A stretch of 64,000 nt of DNA from Trichuris trichiura (Eukaryota > Nematoda > Enoplea > Trichinellida > Trichuridae): assembly GCA_037903355.1 (NCBI GenBank), contig JBAJFE010000039.1, forward strand, positions 1 through 64,000. The letters run 5' to 3'. The notes under the pieces are model-generated. The model searched no databases. It saw only the letters and a list, made by a program, of their open reading frames with translations, and was not told where the DNA came from. The translations under genes were made by a program, and so were the position numbers. Positions 46,276 through 57,349 of the stretch are shown in pieces; position 1 is the first letter of the stretch; the number at the start of each line of letters is the position of its first letter.

Positions 46276-46500
46276 TTATGCAAGACGACGCTGGCGCTTC
46301 TGTGGTTGCGAGGACAACATTTTAGTTGCCAGAGCTGAGCTCTCCCGTATGGTAGTAGTTAACCGAAAGCAGAAATCATTTGCGCCTCGCAGTGCCACTG
46401 TTTCATCTGTTGTCTGCCTCTCACAGATAACGCGAATTCTACATTCCGGAGAGTCTAGATTTGATAGCGGAAACGTGTTCTTAGCAGTAGCCGTAGCCAT
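46276..46500 (-). CDS. Hypothetical 74-codon open frame
   Basis: A true ATG at 46500 opens MATATAKNTFPLSNLDSPEC with a mixed, protein-like composition and a basic end (QPQKRQRRLA), and stops at 46276. Two further short minus-strand frames follow (46215-46012 and 45928-45623). No splice pattern or known domain links them. They could be the remains of a gene carried by the 10.7-kb structure. Confidence 0.25.
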   Translation of the reverse strand: MATATAKNTFPLSNLDSPECRIRVICERQTTDETVALRGANDFCFRLTTTIRESSALATKMLSSQPQKRQRRLA

Positions 46501-47414
46501 AATTTGAATACCATATCTCTGTCAGTATCTTCTACCATAGGCACTCTCCTTTAAGTGCTAACAGCACCTCACATGACTGGGCTGCTGGGAGCCTACTGTT
46601 ACCAGTTCGCTAGCGCTCATGCTAAGTGATCGCATTCCGGGTTTGTGAAGTGGGATCGTTGCTTCCATACCGTAGACAGAACTGCTTCGCTTTCATTTGC
46701 TGTTCTTCTTCACGGCTGACTTAGCGTATTACTCTTTTGTGTTTTTGTTGTTCCATCGCTGAGTTCCCATACCTGTACCAGCTCCTGTGTTCTTCAATTC
46801 TTCTTTCAGTGCACACATTTGACATAAGCCTTTCTGTCAGGCAAAGCTACGAGTTTTTACTGCTGTAAGTTTGAAAGCTTGGGTATGGTTTTCTGGATAG
46901 CGAAACCCCACGTAGTCTTTTAAAATCGCTTTGAATTTGTGTGCTGTGTAATCAACGATGTGTTCGCCTTCCGCGACCTAGGAAATGGGAACAAACCATG
47001 ATTTAGAAGTCAGCAGCAGTACAGAGTTGCTAGAGGGAAATGACAAATAGTAACAGTAGTATACCTTTGAGTAGCACCAATAATTTGGATTTAACCATTA
47101 TGGTGACCGTTAAGTGGGGGTCAACGTAAGACCACTGTAAATGCATACTAACATCACCGTTGCAATAGATGTTCACTGCGATTTCGCAGACGGACCTGCG
47201 TTGACTGCACGGGATTGAAAGACGGCAGCAAACCAGACACGTGCACTATGCTCTGCTCTGCTCATAATAAGTACGGGTGCTTTGTTCAACAGAATAACGT
47301 TAAAATATCCAAATGGGCGACCGCTGACAAGTGTTCAACTAAGCATCAACGGGAAAAATGGTGCAGTGCAGTAACGCCGGAAGTGAAGTTAGGCAGACGT
47401 TGCTTACCATCACG

Positions 47415-48541
47415 GACCATCATGTGACCATCATATGAACATGAGAAGACACTTCACTATGAGGTGTGATCATGAGGCACATGTGATCATAACTGCTCAA
47501 TACTACAATGAGGTCAAATAGAGGTCACGAGGAAAGCTCACCTTCGTTTCGTGGCGTGAAATGTTGTACGCTTAGCGAATCAGCTTAATCAAACAACGTA
47601 ATTAGCTGAGGTCTCCGTAAGGTCCATATATTTTTCCGCACACAGAGCAGCACTGAAACTTTGGCCACTTTAAACAACATCTGAGCGTTAAGCGCTTTAA
47701 TGGAGCATTCCATAACTTCTCCCAGACGCTTTCTGAATTGCAAGTATACTGCTAAGAAAATTTTGAGTTGTTTCTCAGAAAGGTGAGTTCAGAGCACCAA
47801 GGTGGATTCGTTTCTTGAAATGGATCGCAGGTATAGCGTCGATTATAAGCTTCCGCTTCCAAGGTATGGGCAACTGAAAAAAATGGTTGAACGTCATGTA
47901 CATAGTGTAATTGCTGAGCTGCCTTCCATGCTTCATTAGAAAAGCATTCATTGGATGTCCTGATGAATACACGACGAACCGAACAACGAAGGAGAGGGAG
48001 AGAGACGCAAGAGGACGACACAAGCGCAGTATTCACACTGACCGCCACACCCGCAATGACCGCTTTATATACCTTTTCTCTGAGTAAATACCTCGGGGCA
48101 TTGCATAATTGCCTGTTTGCCACGTGCTTTCCTAATTGTCGAAGTAAAATGATTGGTCAGTTTGGCCACGGCTAACTTCGGTGACCTTCCCCGTGACTGC
48201 CGTGGTCACATGAGCCTGTTTGCCACGGCTTTTCTGACTGTTGAAGTAAAATGATTGGTCAGTTTAGCCACGGCTAACTTCGGTGACGTTCCTCGTGACC
48301 GCCGTGGTCACATGAGCACTTGTTTATTACACCTAGATTATGACTAATCAATCGGCAATGCGGAAATGGAAACAACGCATGAGTAGTAGTTTCCATTCAT
48401 TCATAGCCATCACTGTGGAGGTACATCTGCTGTCCGACTTTAACCTGCAGTGAAATTGAAATTGACTACATTCAGTGGAAGTTTTTCTCTCTGCGATTAA
48501 GTTGAACAAGTGCCTTCTCAGCCGAAGAGTAAAGACAGTAG
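47415..48541 (-). repeat. Right 1.1-kb terminal inverted repeat
   Basis: Reverse complement of 37870-38965, including the TATA box (minus strand, about 48067) and a duplicated CCAAT module (48165-48310). The outer edge at 48541 is followed by ggttccccctggtggggcac, which contains a perfect hairpin GGTGGGGCA-CC-TGCCCCACC. Confidence 0.88.
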
Positions 48542-48800
48542 GTTCCCCCTGGTGGGGCACCTGCCCCACCGTCAGAAACACTGCTCTAAACAAATATTGC
48601 CTTACACGTTATCTGTAACATTAGATAAGAAAGCGAATATAGATTCGCTGGGTAAAGCACTAATTATGCGCAAAGTACTGTCTGTAGCGCGTGAGGCAAA
48701 CAGGGGCACGGTCACTTGTCCAATGATTTGACACGATAGATATTACCTTTCTCGTTGCAATAATCGAAATCGCCTAACCGAAGTCATTTTGAACGAGGCC

Positions 48801-48802
48801 TG

Positions 48803-48850
<48 letters not shown>

Positions 48851-48862
48851 CCTGCCTATATA
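48801..48862. repeat. TA microsatellite
   Basis: About 21 TA repeats (48807-48848) flanked on both sides by aggcctgcctatata, so the flank itself is duplicated around the array. Confidence 0.95.
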
Positions 48863-48865
48863 TAT

Positions 48866-49541
48866 TATCCAGAATTCCTGAACTCTGAATTACACCACAT
48901 TGCGACGACGTTGGAGAAAAATGGCTATCCCAAAACCTTCGTCTCCTCCACCATAGCGCGAAGGTTAAACCCAACCGACTCCTCCTCAACTACTGAGAGG
49001 GATCGTCTTCCAGTCCTCACCATTCCCTACTACGTCAACCTTGGGGGAACACTTGCAACGTCTGGGTCGCCAGTACGGCTTCCGCATTTTCTTCAAGTCT
49101 TCTCCCAACCTTCGTTCCTTAGTGCTCAACGATAAGATCAAGGTCCCATTCGAACAGAGACCTGGCGTCGTTTATGTGATTAATTGTGATTGCAACGCCT
49201 CCTACATAGGAGAAACGGGCAATACGTTATTTGACAGATTTAAAGAACACATGAATGCGCTCAAGAGTTACCGATCCGCGGAAGATGAACTGAATGGAAT
49301 ACACAGGATACGTCGGGGACGCCCTAGAACCATTCCCCCTTTACAAGCCATGGAAAAAGCGAAGAACACCTCCGCGGTTGCTGAGCATTCCTCTCAATGT
49401 TCACGTGACCTGCACCCGTCCATCATTTGCCGCGAGAGCCATTTTCGCCTTAGGCAAATAAAGGAGTCCCTGTTCATTCGCAATAACATGTCCATTAACC
49501 GTGACAAAGGGGTGGAGGTCAGCTCGATATGTTATCAGTAA
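48866..49541 (+). pseudogene. Penelope-like element: RT thumb plus GIY-YIG endonuclease, frameshifted
   Basis: The first frame encodes NSELHHIATTLEKNGYPKTF and PYYVNL, the end of the PLE reverse transcriptase. After a G-run (about 49041-49045) the reading frame shifts by one base and continues LQRLGRQYGFRIFFKSSPNL, then GVVYVINCDCNASYIGETGN with FDRFKEHMNAL: the GIY-YIG motif (here GVVYVIN...SYIGETG) and the Arg/Glu/His helix. It ends FRLRQIKESLFIRNNMSINR and a stop at 49541. The upstream RT palm is absent, so the copy is 5'-truncated and dead. A hammerhead-like motif follows 85 bases later, as expected for a PLE terminal repeat. Confidence 0.9.
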
Positions 49542-49625
49542 AACGGGATGTTGTTCCATACCGACTGGCGCCCCCTCAGTACCTATAAATACCTTAACAT
49601 CGGAGTAAAAGTACCATTACCACCA

Positions 49626-49664
49626 TCGCTGACGACGGGACAAAGTTAGTCCCGAAAGCTTCGA
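49626..49664 (+). ncRNA. Hammerhead-like motif following Penelope copy 1
   Basis: CTGACGA at 49629-49635, a perfect GGGAC-AAAGTTA-GTCCC hairpin, then GAAA at 49654-49657 and GCTTCGAAC. The core is complete. Downstream lies GCTCATCCATCCGTTGGTAG (49706-49725), the same sequence that ends the palindromic elements, linking those elements to PLE terminal repeats. Confidence 0.72.
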
Positions 49665-49944
49665 ACTGTTTAAGTACTTGTTCTGTATTTTTCCTTAATA
49701 ATTGCTCATCCATCCGTTGGTAGGGCATTTGCTTCGGTTTAATTTCAGAACCCATCAACAGGCAAGAACACATACCGTATGAAGTAGTGATGAAAAAAAA
49801 AATATATATATATAAAGTGTTGAAAATGTGGTTTCTTGGTACGGGAACAAATGTTTTCATAATGTAAGTTTTATTACGGAAGTATTCCCGTTCAATGTGC
49901 TGAATAATTACAAGTTACAACAATGCGAAGGCCCTGCTCAATAG

Positions 49945-50280
49945 CGATGGCCATGGAACTACACAAAGAGGAAGACCAATTTTAAACCCGATAATCACTA
50001 TGGAAAAAGCCAAACAAGCCTCTGCTGTGGCAGAACATGCCACAGAATGTAACCAGACGCTCAATCCAAAAGTCTTATGTTATGAAAAGAACCTACGATT
50101 AAGAAGAATCAAAGAAGCCCTTTACATAAGGCACAACCAAACATACAACCGCGACCAAGGAGCAGATGTAAGTGAAATTTGGACAAACATAGTGACGCGT
50201 TACGGCTGCTGCTCCATAATTGGACATGATACAAGAACACATAGAGCAAATGAAAGAAGAAATAATCACCGCACATGAAA
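49945..50280 (+). pseudogene. Penelope-like element, GIY-YIG C-terminal fragment 2
   Basis: Encodes MEKAKQASAVAEHATECNQT, then KNLRLRRIKEALYIRHNQTY and NRDQGADVSEIWTNIVTRYG. Matches copy 1 from its MEKAK position onward, so the RT and the GIY-YIG motif itself are missing. It diverges clearly from copy 1, so it is a different PLE subfamily, closest to the fragment in the 10.5-11.2 kb palindrome. Confidence 0.88.
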
Positions 50281-50416
50281 AAATGGGAAAACACGAACAA
50301 ATTACATATCATACAAACAGAAGACCACCAACAGAGAACTTTAAAACACCCGCTTTAAAACCATGAAAACAACAGAAGACTCAAGTCACTGGCGCAAGTT
50401 ACATCCGTAACTCACA

Positions 50417-50456
50417 ACCGCTGAAGACGGGTCTCGGTCGACCCGAAAGCTCCGGA
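50417..50456 (+). ncRNA. Hammerhead-like motif following Penelope copy 2
   Basis: CTGAAGA at 50421-50427, a perfect GGGTC-TCGGTC-GACCC hairpin, GAAA at 50445-50448, then GCTCCGGAAT. Same subfamily as 6758. It lies about 140 bases after the end of the endonuclease frame and is followed by tcccg(t/g) and a poly(A)-like tttt tract, the PLE end. Confidence 0.75.
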
Positions 50457-50689
50457 ATTATTTAGCACATTGAACGGGAATACTTCCGTAATAAAACTTT
50501 TACATTATATATAAAGTGCATGTAAACTGGAAAACTTCTTAAGAGCCTTCGGAAATCTAAAGTTTTGTCAAGGCGTAGAACTCTCTCATCTAATTCCACA
50601 ACGTAAGGAAAAACAAGGCACGGTAAAGTCAAACGGCTGATCAATGGAGAGCTGCTCCTGTAAATTCTACTGTCTTAGGTCAGATAAAT

Positions 50690-50950
50690 TAAGAGTTTCT
50701 TCAAACAAAAAGAAGGTGCCGTATACGTGATGGCAAAGAGCCATACTGGCCTCAGCTGCATCTGAGGATGTTTCCCACTGCAACAAACTCCATAAATGAC
50801 GAGTTCTTTGCCACGAGAGCAATTTATGCTTGCGCCGCATAGAAGAAACTTTTTACATCAAACACAACTCAACTTTCAATCATGATCAAAGCGCGGCGCT
50901 TAGTATAGTATGATCCAATGTCATCGAGTCTACAGGGTGCTGTGCCCTAC
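50690..50950 (+). pseudogene. Penelope-like element, GIY-YIG C-terminal fragment 3, heavily decayed
   Basis: With one stop and one shift the plus strand reads SNLCLRRIEETFYIKHNSTF followed by NHDQSA (about 50820-50900), the same C-terminal block as copies 1 and 2. An upstream stretch (SAASEDVSHCNK) matches the AVAEHATECNQ region. A degraded hammerhead-like motif follows at 51164. Confidence 0.7.
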
Positions 50951-51163
50951 TCTCAGCAAGGGATGTGATTTTGATTAATTAAACAGTCGACAAAATTGAT
51001 TGTCTACAAAAATACGCTCAGCCCCTGCAGAAAAAAACATGGAATCCGTAACGCCAAAGCCGTGGTTTAAAATTAAAATTTCTTAACGAACTTTAAAAAA
51101 TCCATTATCCACGTTTTTTAATACTCGTTTAACCCGTTGCTTTCATACACTTCGCTTATTCAG

Positions 51164-51204
51164 CCGCTGAAGTTGGGCGGAGGTTCTCACCTGAAAGCTT
51201 CAGT
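51164..51204 (+). ncRNA. Decayed hammerhead-like motif following Penelope copy 3
   Basis: CTGAAGT at 51167-51173 (last core A replaced by T), a weak hairpin, then CCTGAAAGCTTC with GAAA at 51193-51196. Spacing behind the endonuclease remnant matches copies 1 and 2. Confidence 0.5.
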
Positions 51205-53250
51205 GAAGTAAACGCTTTCAAAAAGACAGATCCTGCCTGTCTCAGAACCTTCTAATTCATGGAATTTTCTTCTGTGCTTATTTCAACACTTCCTATGCAT
51301 GACAAAAAATTCACCATTTCTGCTCAGTGGTTTAGCGCTGGACTTCTGATTATAAAAACGCTAACATGTAAGCTCTAAGCTGCCACTATATCTGTCCCCA
51401 GCTTAACTCAGTCAAAATCAATGGGATAATTTGCAAATACCACGACCAAGTTGGCCAGTTTAGCACACTTGCAGTTTGCACTTCGCAAACAAGCAGACAA
51501 AGGCTACAACCTGCATGCAATCTTACACTCACTTCCAATCTGACGTCAACTACAAATATGTTGACAAGGTTTGAATTATTAGCAAAAGTCATATGGTAAT
51601 ATTCGCTTATATGTTGTTAATTGCAAATATTTTCGCATGCACTTCAGCATGCTGGAGACGAGGAATCCGTATAAGCTAACAATAACCATAATTTTAATAA
51701 TTAACTTGAAGACCGGATTGGCAACAATTCGCTGACAACATCTGCCATGATCGCGGATCACGTATTTCTAGCCTATCTTGAACTTAGTGCAACTATTGAA
51801 TCATAACTTAGTTTGCTATTGTTAGAAATATAGACGCGCATTATTTTCTGCCCTAATAAATATTCCGTTCAATCTCACTGGAGCGCGATGTTCTTTAGCC
51901 AACTCCTCTCTTCATTGCCCAGTGATTCTGCATGTTTAACACCAACCATGTCGGCTCTATCGACGAATACATTGCTACATAGCGGATGTCCAGATGCAGC
52001 CAGCAACAAAACTACGCGTAGAGATGGCGACAGAAAGACTATTAGACTGCGTCACCTTTAAATGAACTCAGGTTGTAAAAGTGCACTTAGACATTTCTGA
52101 AAAATGTTATGTAAGCGCAGGTAACTTGCGACCACTAGCTGATGCTCATACATGGAAGAAAAAAGATGCAATAACGTTGAAACGACCGAAACAAGCACGA
52201 GAAGTGATCGCGTTTTCGGCAGAGTATGAACTTTGCTAGTGCCCGCCATTCCCACTTGCGGTCACACCTTTTCGACTTGACATGACCTGAAGGGAAATGA
52301 AGGCGAGCTGAGAGCAACTGATTTATCTGTGGCAGTCCTTTTCTACCAAAATAGGTGGTATTCAAGGAGAATCATTGGCGCTACTGGTACTTAATGCACA
52401 TTGAGAAATCAAGTGCTTCACTACTTTTCTCACGGTGTGCTGACCAAATGTCACTTGCATTTATGCTATACGCTCTGCTTTGTTAAATACTGCACTTCAG
52501 GTTTTGTTTGCAAAGAAGTCACCAGCACATGACGTACTGAACTCTGCACCCTGAATTAGTTCCATCAGTTTAAGGATTATAACATCAATGTTGTGTGCAA
52601 GACAGTATTTCCCTATTTCCTTAAAGGCATTATCCATTTTTTGCACGCACGGTTGAAATACATGCACGTCCGGTTTCAGCTCGTTTCACCATAACATTGA
52701 AACGTGAAACCTGACCGAGAGGTTTCGCTCGATTTCGTCGGTTGTCAGATCATAAATAGGCTAAGCAAGACGAATTACAGACAGATAGTGCTCAAAAAGG
52801 CGTGTTCAGTAGGCGCTGCACAGGTCGGTCACCTGCAGCACGCCTGCGTAAGGGCGTCCACTGCAGCACGTTGGCTTGGTTGACTACACGTGCGCGAAGG
52901 TCGCACTGTTCCCTTTTTCTTCCTGTTGCTTAAATGGGTCGTCACTTTCCCACTTCTTCACACCACCAAAAAATTACCTGCATTCTATCGATCCGGTCAG
53001 CAAGACCACTTGCAATGTTTGCTGCTGATCTGCAACCGACAAGAGGCGTTCCGTGAATACCGGAATTCTAACGGCTCAACCAACTTGACAACGTGGGCGC
53101 AAGAGCGCCAAGCAGTCTGCCAAAAGCTAGCTTGCAACGAATGTCGGTTTGACGACCAGTTGATTTATCTTCAGACATGAAATTTTCATTGGGAGTTGCT
53201 CCAAGGGGCGGCAGTTGAAACCTGAAGATTCATTGACGAGACTAGACGTA
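51205..53250. other. Intergenic, no feature seen
   Basis: Unique sequence upstream of the transporter gene. Short open frames only. The final 300 bases are somewhat richer in GC and may hold upstream regulatory sequence. Confidence 0.5.
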
Positions 53251-53256
53251 GAACGT

Positions 53257-53266
53257 CTATATAATC
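53257..53266 (+). promoter_or_regulatory. TATA-like box upstream of the transporter gene
   Basis: gtctatataatc lies about 110 bases before the chosen ATG. A pyrimidine-rich tract ending ccatttcag at 53297 could instead be a 3' splice site of a 5' exon or trans-splicing. An ATG at 53310 opens a 16-codon upstream frame that stops before the main ATG. Confidence 0.4.
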
Positions 53267-53375
53267 AAGAAGAAGGTTGACACTCTGTCCATTTCAGTGG
53301 TTCCATTCATGCGGCCGCTGATCGTGTGGTTTGCCATCTTTTCATCAACCGGGCAGTGATAAGAGAATTGCAGTC

Positions 53376-55115
53376 ATGGAAATGGAAGTGATGGACGATC
53401 CTTCACCTTTGGACGAGAAGAAGAAGAGTTTGGTCAATTTTCTTAGATCCATCAGGTTCCAAATATGTCTCATGCTTTTCGGCTGCATGTTTTGCCTGAT
53501 GTACGCCAACTTGAGCATGAGTGTGGCCATACTGTCCATGGTGAATTCGACCTTCACTGCATGCGTCTTCGTAGGCCATAATTCAACATCTTGGGGTTGT
53601 GAAAGGGCAGATCACGCGACAACTATCAACGACTACGTTGGTAAGGATGACCACACGAATTGGTCTGCAGAAGTACAAGGCCTCGTACTGTCTGCTATTA
53701 GTTGGGGGCGTCTTCTATCCCCCGTGATGAGCTACTTAATCTCCAAAACTGACGTTAGCGTGTGCCTACCCATTGGAGTCCTTGCAGCTGCCGGAGCAAC
53801 CGCGCTCATTCCAGTATCCACTGATGTTGGTTACGGACTGGTTATGCTTTGGAGATTTATAGTAGGCCTGTCCGATGCTGCCGTTCAACCTGCCATTAGC
53901 CATTTGTTGGCGAACCATTTTTCCCCAAAAACCAGGAACAACGCATACGGGTGGACTTCTGCCGGTCGTCAGTTTGGCGTACTGGCCGTGTATCCAATCG
54001 CATCAGTCGTCTCTGACTACAATGGGTCAAAAGACGGGTGGCCGTTCGTTTTCTACATTACTTCGATCATTTGCATCGTTTGGGTGTTTGCCTGGGTCAT
54101 CTTCTTGCTGCGCCAAAGGCGAAACCTGCAGAAGAAGGCTTCAATGTAAGTGTTCGTCTGTCACTGACGTTAGTACTCTCGGTGCGCGCTCAGTTCGTGT
54201 TTCTAACTGGAACACATTGCCTGAAGGTTCTTGAGTGCTCCAACTGAGAGATGCTAATCGATTCGCTTTGAGTTATTTGCCCAAAAAAGTGATCACTCCT
54301 TATTCAGTAAAAAAGTCTCCCCAACTTCTTTGACTTGGCAATTAGCTAGATTTTAATGTTAATGTTCCACTTGTTTCAGCGCATCGGTAGCTTCAACAGC
54401 TTCAATAAAAAGCATGATAAGCAGGATGGACGAAAATCAACGCGGTCTTAACTGGCGTCTAGTTCTCACTAGCGGCTGCTTCTGGTCAAACGTTGGTGCG
54501 GTTCTTTGCCATGAAATACCTTTGAACACGGTTATGATGTTCTTGCCTATGTATATGCGTGATTCGCTTCACTTCTGCCTGAGAACAAACGGTGTGCTCA
54601 GTATGCTGCCAATAATTAGCTTCATGGTAACAAAAATAGTTGCCACTCAGTTAGATCATACCGTTAAATCAGTTTACCGACCTGACCCGACCAAGGCTGC
54701 TAAATGGTTCAACTTGATCGCCTCACTGGGCATGGGCTCATTTCTTCTGGGCGTTTCAACGCTCAACTGTCGTAATCGGGTCTTAGCCGTTATTTTACTT
54801 TGCTGCGGGGTTGGACTTGCCGGCTTTCACACTCCCGGTTGCATTGGAACTCTTATGTCTATTGCACCGAGTCATAGTTGCAGTATATGTTCCTTTGTGT
54901 TCGTGCTGATCAGTACAAGCTCAATCCTCATTCCTATCGTAGTTAAATCAATCGTGACGACTTCATCTTTTGGTCAGTGGCAAATGGTATGGCAAATCTG
55001 CGCTGCAATTGCTTTGCTGCCGGTTTCCTTCTTCACGCTGTTCGGTACAGCAAAGGAACAGAACTGGACAAAAGCAGATCCTGACCGACGTATGTCGACA
55101 ACCGAAAGGTTCTAA
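53376..55115 (+). CDS. SLC17-family anion transporter (MFS), two exons
   Basis: Exon 1 is 53376-54145 and exon 2 is 54380-55115, joined across a 234-bp intron (gtaagtgt...tgtttcag, phase 2), giving about 501 residues, normal for SLC17. The first in-frame ATG (MEMEVMDDPS) is taken as start; the frame is open a little further but without ATG. Family signs: ANLSMSVAILSMVN in TM1, WSAEVQGLVLSAISWG at TM2, MLWRFIVGLSDAAVQPAIS at TM4, GWPFVFYIT, LPMYMRDSLHF with NGVLSMLPI, GLAGFHTPG, and a C-terminal GQWQMVWQICAAI...GTAKEQNW. SLC17 proteins carry phosphate, glutamate, nucleotide or sialic acid; substrate cannot be told here. Unusual: SISWGR replaces the commoner WGY, and the loop after TM6 is short. 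Confidence 0.92.
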
Positions 55116-55316
55116 GTTGCTTCCACTGCTGTATCCCCGTCGGCTGCTAATTCTGCGCGTAGAATTCCTTTTTAAACTTCACATGTTACTACGTTTGTGG
55201 CCTGATTCGTCTTTTTGAAGCTACCACACCTGAGGTAGCAGCACTCAGGTTGAAATAGACGAAAGGTGTATCTCATTGTTTTCCGATAGTTTACCGTTCT
55301 CTAAGCAGTCTTGAGA

Positions 55317-55322
55317 AATAAA
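55317..55322 (+). terminator. Polyadenylation signal of the SLC17-like gene
   Basis: AATAAA about 200 bases after the stop codon, the first canonical signal downstream. Confidence 0.6.
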
Positions 55323-55324
55323 TT

Positions 55325-55975
55325 ACCTCTTTTGCAATCGTTAAAGAAATTACTACGCCCAGTACTATTGAACAAATAACAACTGGCAATAGTAAAGACA
55401 GTGCCAGTTTTCAAGTGCCTATCAGTGATTCGCGTTCCCTCCAACGTTCAGCGTTCAAGTCAGTTCACCTGGCAGCGATGAAACTGCCATTCGCGATAAA
55501 TCGATGTTTACCAAACCAAACAACATACACACATCATTTACTGTTACGACACCCTGGAGTATTCAATTAAACCTTCTCCTTTGATTCTTGTTTCCTGCTG
55601 ATAATATTGCAATGAACTTCTTCTATAGTTCCTGAATGGACTCAAGACCAAACGCTGCTTTCCAACACAGCGCTAAGCCATGAATGACCACACATTGAAA
55701 TTATCTGTTTCATTATTATACCTTACGCTTTTAAAGAAATCAAGTGTTAACCAGCGTAGCTCTCATTCCAGCGTGTTAGCTCAGTTAAACTTTTCCAGAA
55801 CCAGTAGAACCTATAAACAAACAGGCTGTTTTATTAGAACTGATCGGAAAATGAACCTCCCCAGTTCCGTCTTCTCAAATGAGCTTGATACAGGAGCCAT
55901 GTATACCCATGAGCATTTAATGTCAGATTACCGCTTCGCAACAAGATGTTAGGCAACTTAATAGAGGAACTCAAT
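55325..55975. other. Intergenic, no feature seen
   Basis: AT-rich. A 90-codon plus-strand frame at 55680 has no recognisable features. Confidence 0.4.
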
Positions 55976-56460
55976 CTTCCGAACAGGTTGTCGCAAAATG
56001 ATGCCCTCAGTGTGTGTGCCGGTGGCTGTGCACGTCCACGACCTCAAAGCGGGCGCAACCTGTTTGCGAAGGGCGTTTCTCCCAGACGGGGACGTAAATA
56101 TTTGCGACGTCGCCGGACACCCGCGCTGGCTGATGACCAAATCTCCTGACGGCTGCCGATCCCTTACTTGTGCCGTCATGTGGCCAACGCGCAGGTCAGG
56201 GAAGGGTATATAAGCGCGCCGCTCAGAGCACGAGGCATTCTGACTTTCTCCAACTTTGCTACGTACCTTTCTGTACAGTTATTGTCATCGACAGTAAAGC
56301 TTTACGACCGTTCATAGGCAACCGTTTGGAGCGCACAGTGTGCTTATTTATAGAAATACAGACTTTGGACCAAGGTCTAATTCGTGCTGAGAATGAGTCC
56401 AGTTTATCCGTAGTTTCGCTTACTGTTCGACGCCAATAAAATTGCATTTAAAAAACAGCA
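55976..56460 (+). promoter_or_regulatory. GC-rich block with TATA box and poly(A) signal: solo LTR or short transcription unit
   Basis: A GC-rich segment upstream of a strong TATA box (gggtatataagcg, TATATAAG at 56207-56214) is followed by a possible initiator and, 220 bases later, AATAAA (56435-56440). No long open frame lies between them. Either a solo LTR or a promoter plus a short transcript of about 200 nt. No inverted termini or target-site duplication were convincing. Confidence 0.4.
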
Positions 56461-56900
56461 TAAAAATAATCCTACTTTATCGCTTATGTCTCTACTAGAA
56501 TATGCATACCTCAGCTTGAGTCATATGGGGATTTCGACAAGTAATAACCGTTACTTAAATAAAGAGTTTATATCTAAAACTTTCAGTACTGTTCGTAATT
56601 CGTCGTCAGCAAAGAAACGTAGAATGCATTGTTACATTTCGTACATTTCTCCGCTGACAGCGTAACACGAACAGTCTTGAAGGGCACTAATATTACATTT
56701 TTCATTTTTATGAATGGTCACCAGTCGCTGAAAAGACAAAAATCCTACGGAAAACCGTTACAAAACGCCCATTATTAAAATCTCTTTTGAAAAAAAAATT
56801 GTTTACAATTATTAACAGGTTATTTTGAGATAATGATGGAAAGACAAGCTTTAAGAAATTAGCTAAGGAGATGATTTTGCTTACCGGCACCTCTCATAGT
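56461..56900. other. No feature seen
   Basis: AT-rich sequence without open frames or repeats. Confidence 0.5.
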
Positions 56901-57178
56901 CACTAACCAATGAATTCCGGCGACGCAGGCGGACGAAGATACCGATGGCATAATAATAATTTACTAGGCGGGTCAATCCGCACTCGTTTTGTAATTGCGT
57001 TTCTATGGGCAGTACTGTGATTTTCTGCCACTTTTCCAACCACGCCTTCCTTCTGTCCTTGCCGATAAAGGTTTAGGTTCGCAATCTTTTCTTTCGTCCG
57101 CGGTGCGATGAAGAAGATATTCTCCACGTTTATTTTGCTCCAAGGAAGAGCGCTAATCAGTGAACCGTTTTTTGTGCC
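56900..57178 (-). CDS. Hypothetical terminal exon
   Basis: Minus strand, after a good acceptor (gctacacttttag, about 57179): GTKNGSLISALPWSKINVEN, then a basic stretch including RTKEKIANLNLYRQGQKEG and ending RYLRPPASPEFIG and a stop near 56900. Composition and the clean acceptor suggest a real last exon. The preceding exon is not identified and no domain is recognised. Confidence 0.3.
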
Positions 57179-57349
57179 TAAAAGTGTAGCAGCAGATGGA
57201 ATCTATCTGTGTCTTTCGGCGTACTACCGAAATGGGGCTTTGCTGCGAAGTAGCGTCTACGAATGCATTGAAAATTCATGAACAAACGCGCGAGTGTTAT
57301 ACGCATAAAAACGGAATCATTCACAATGTTTTAAAGCCAACTATCAGGA

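Noticed and set aside
53331..53375. Extension of the SLC17-like frame upstream of the ATG
   Set aside because: It begins at TTG, not ATG; the first in-frame ATG is 53376, so the shorter protein is preferred.
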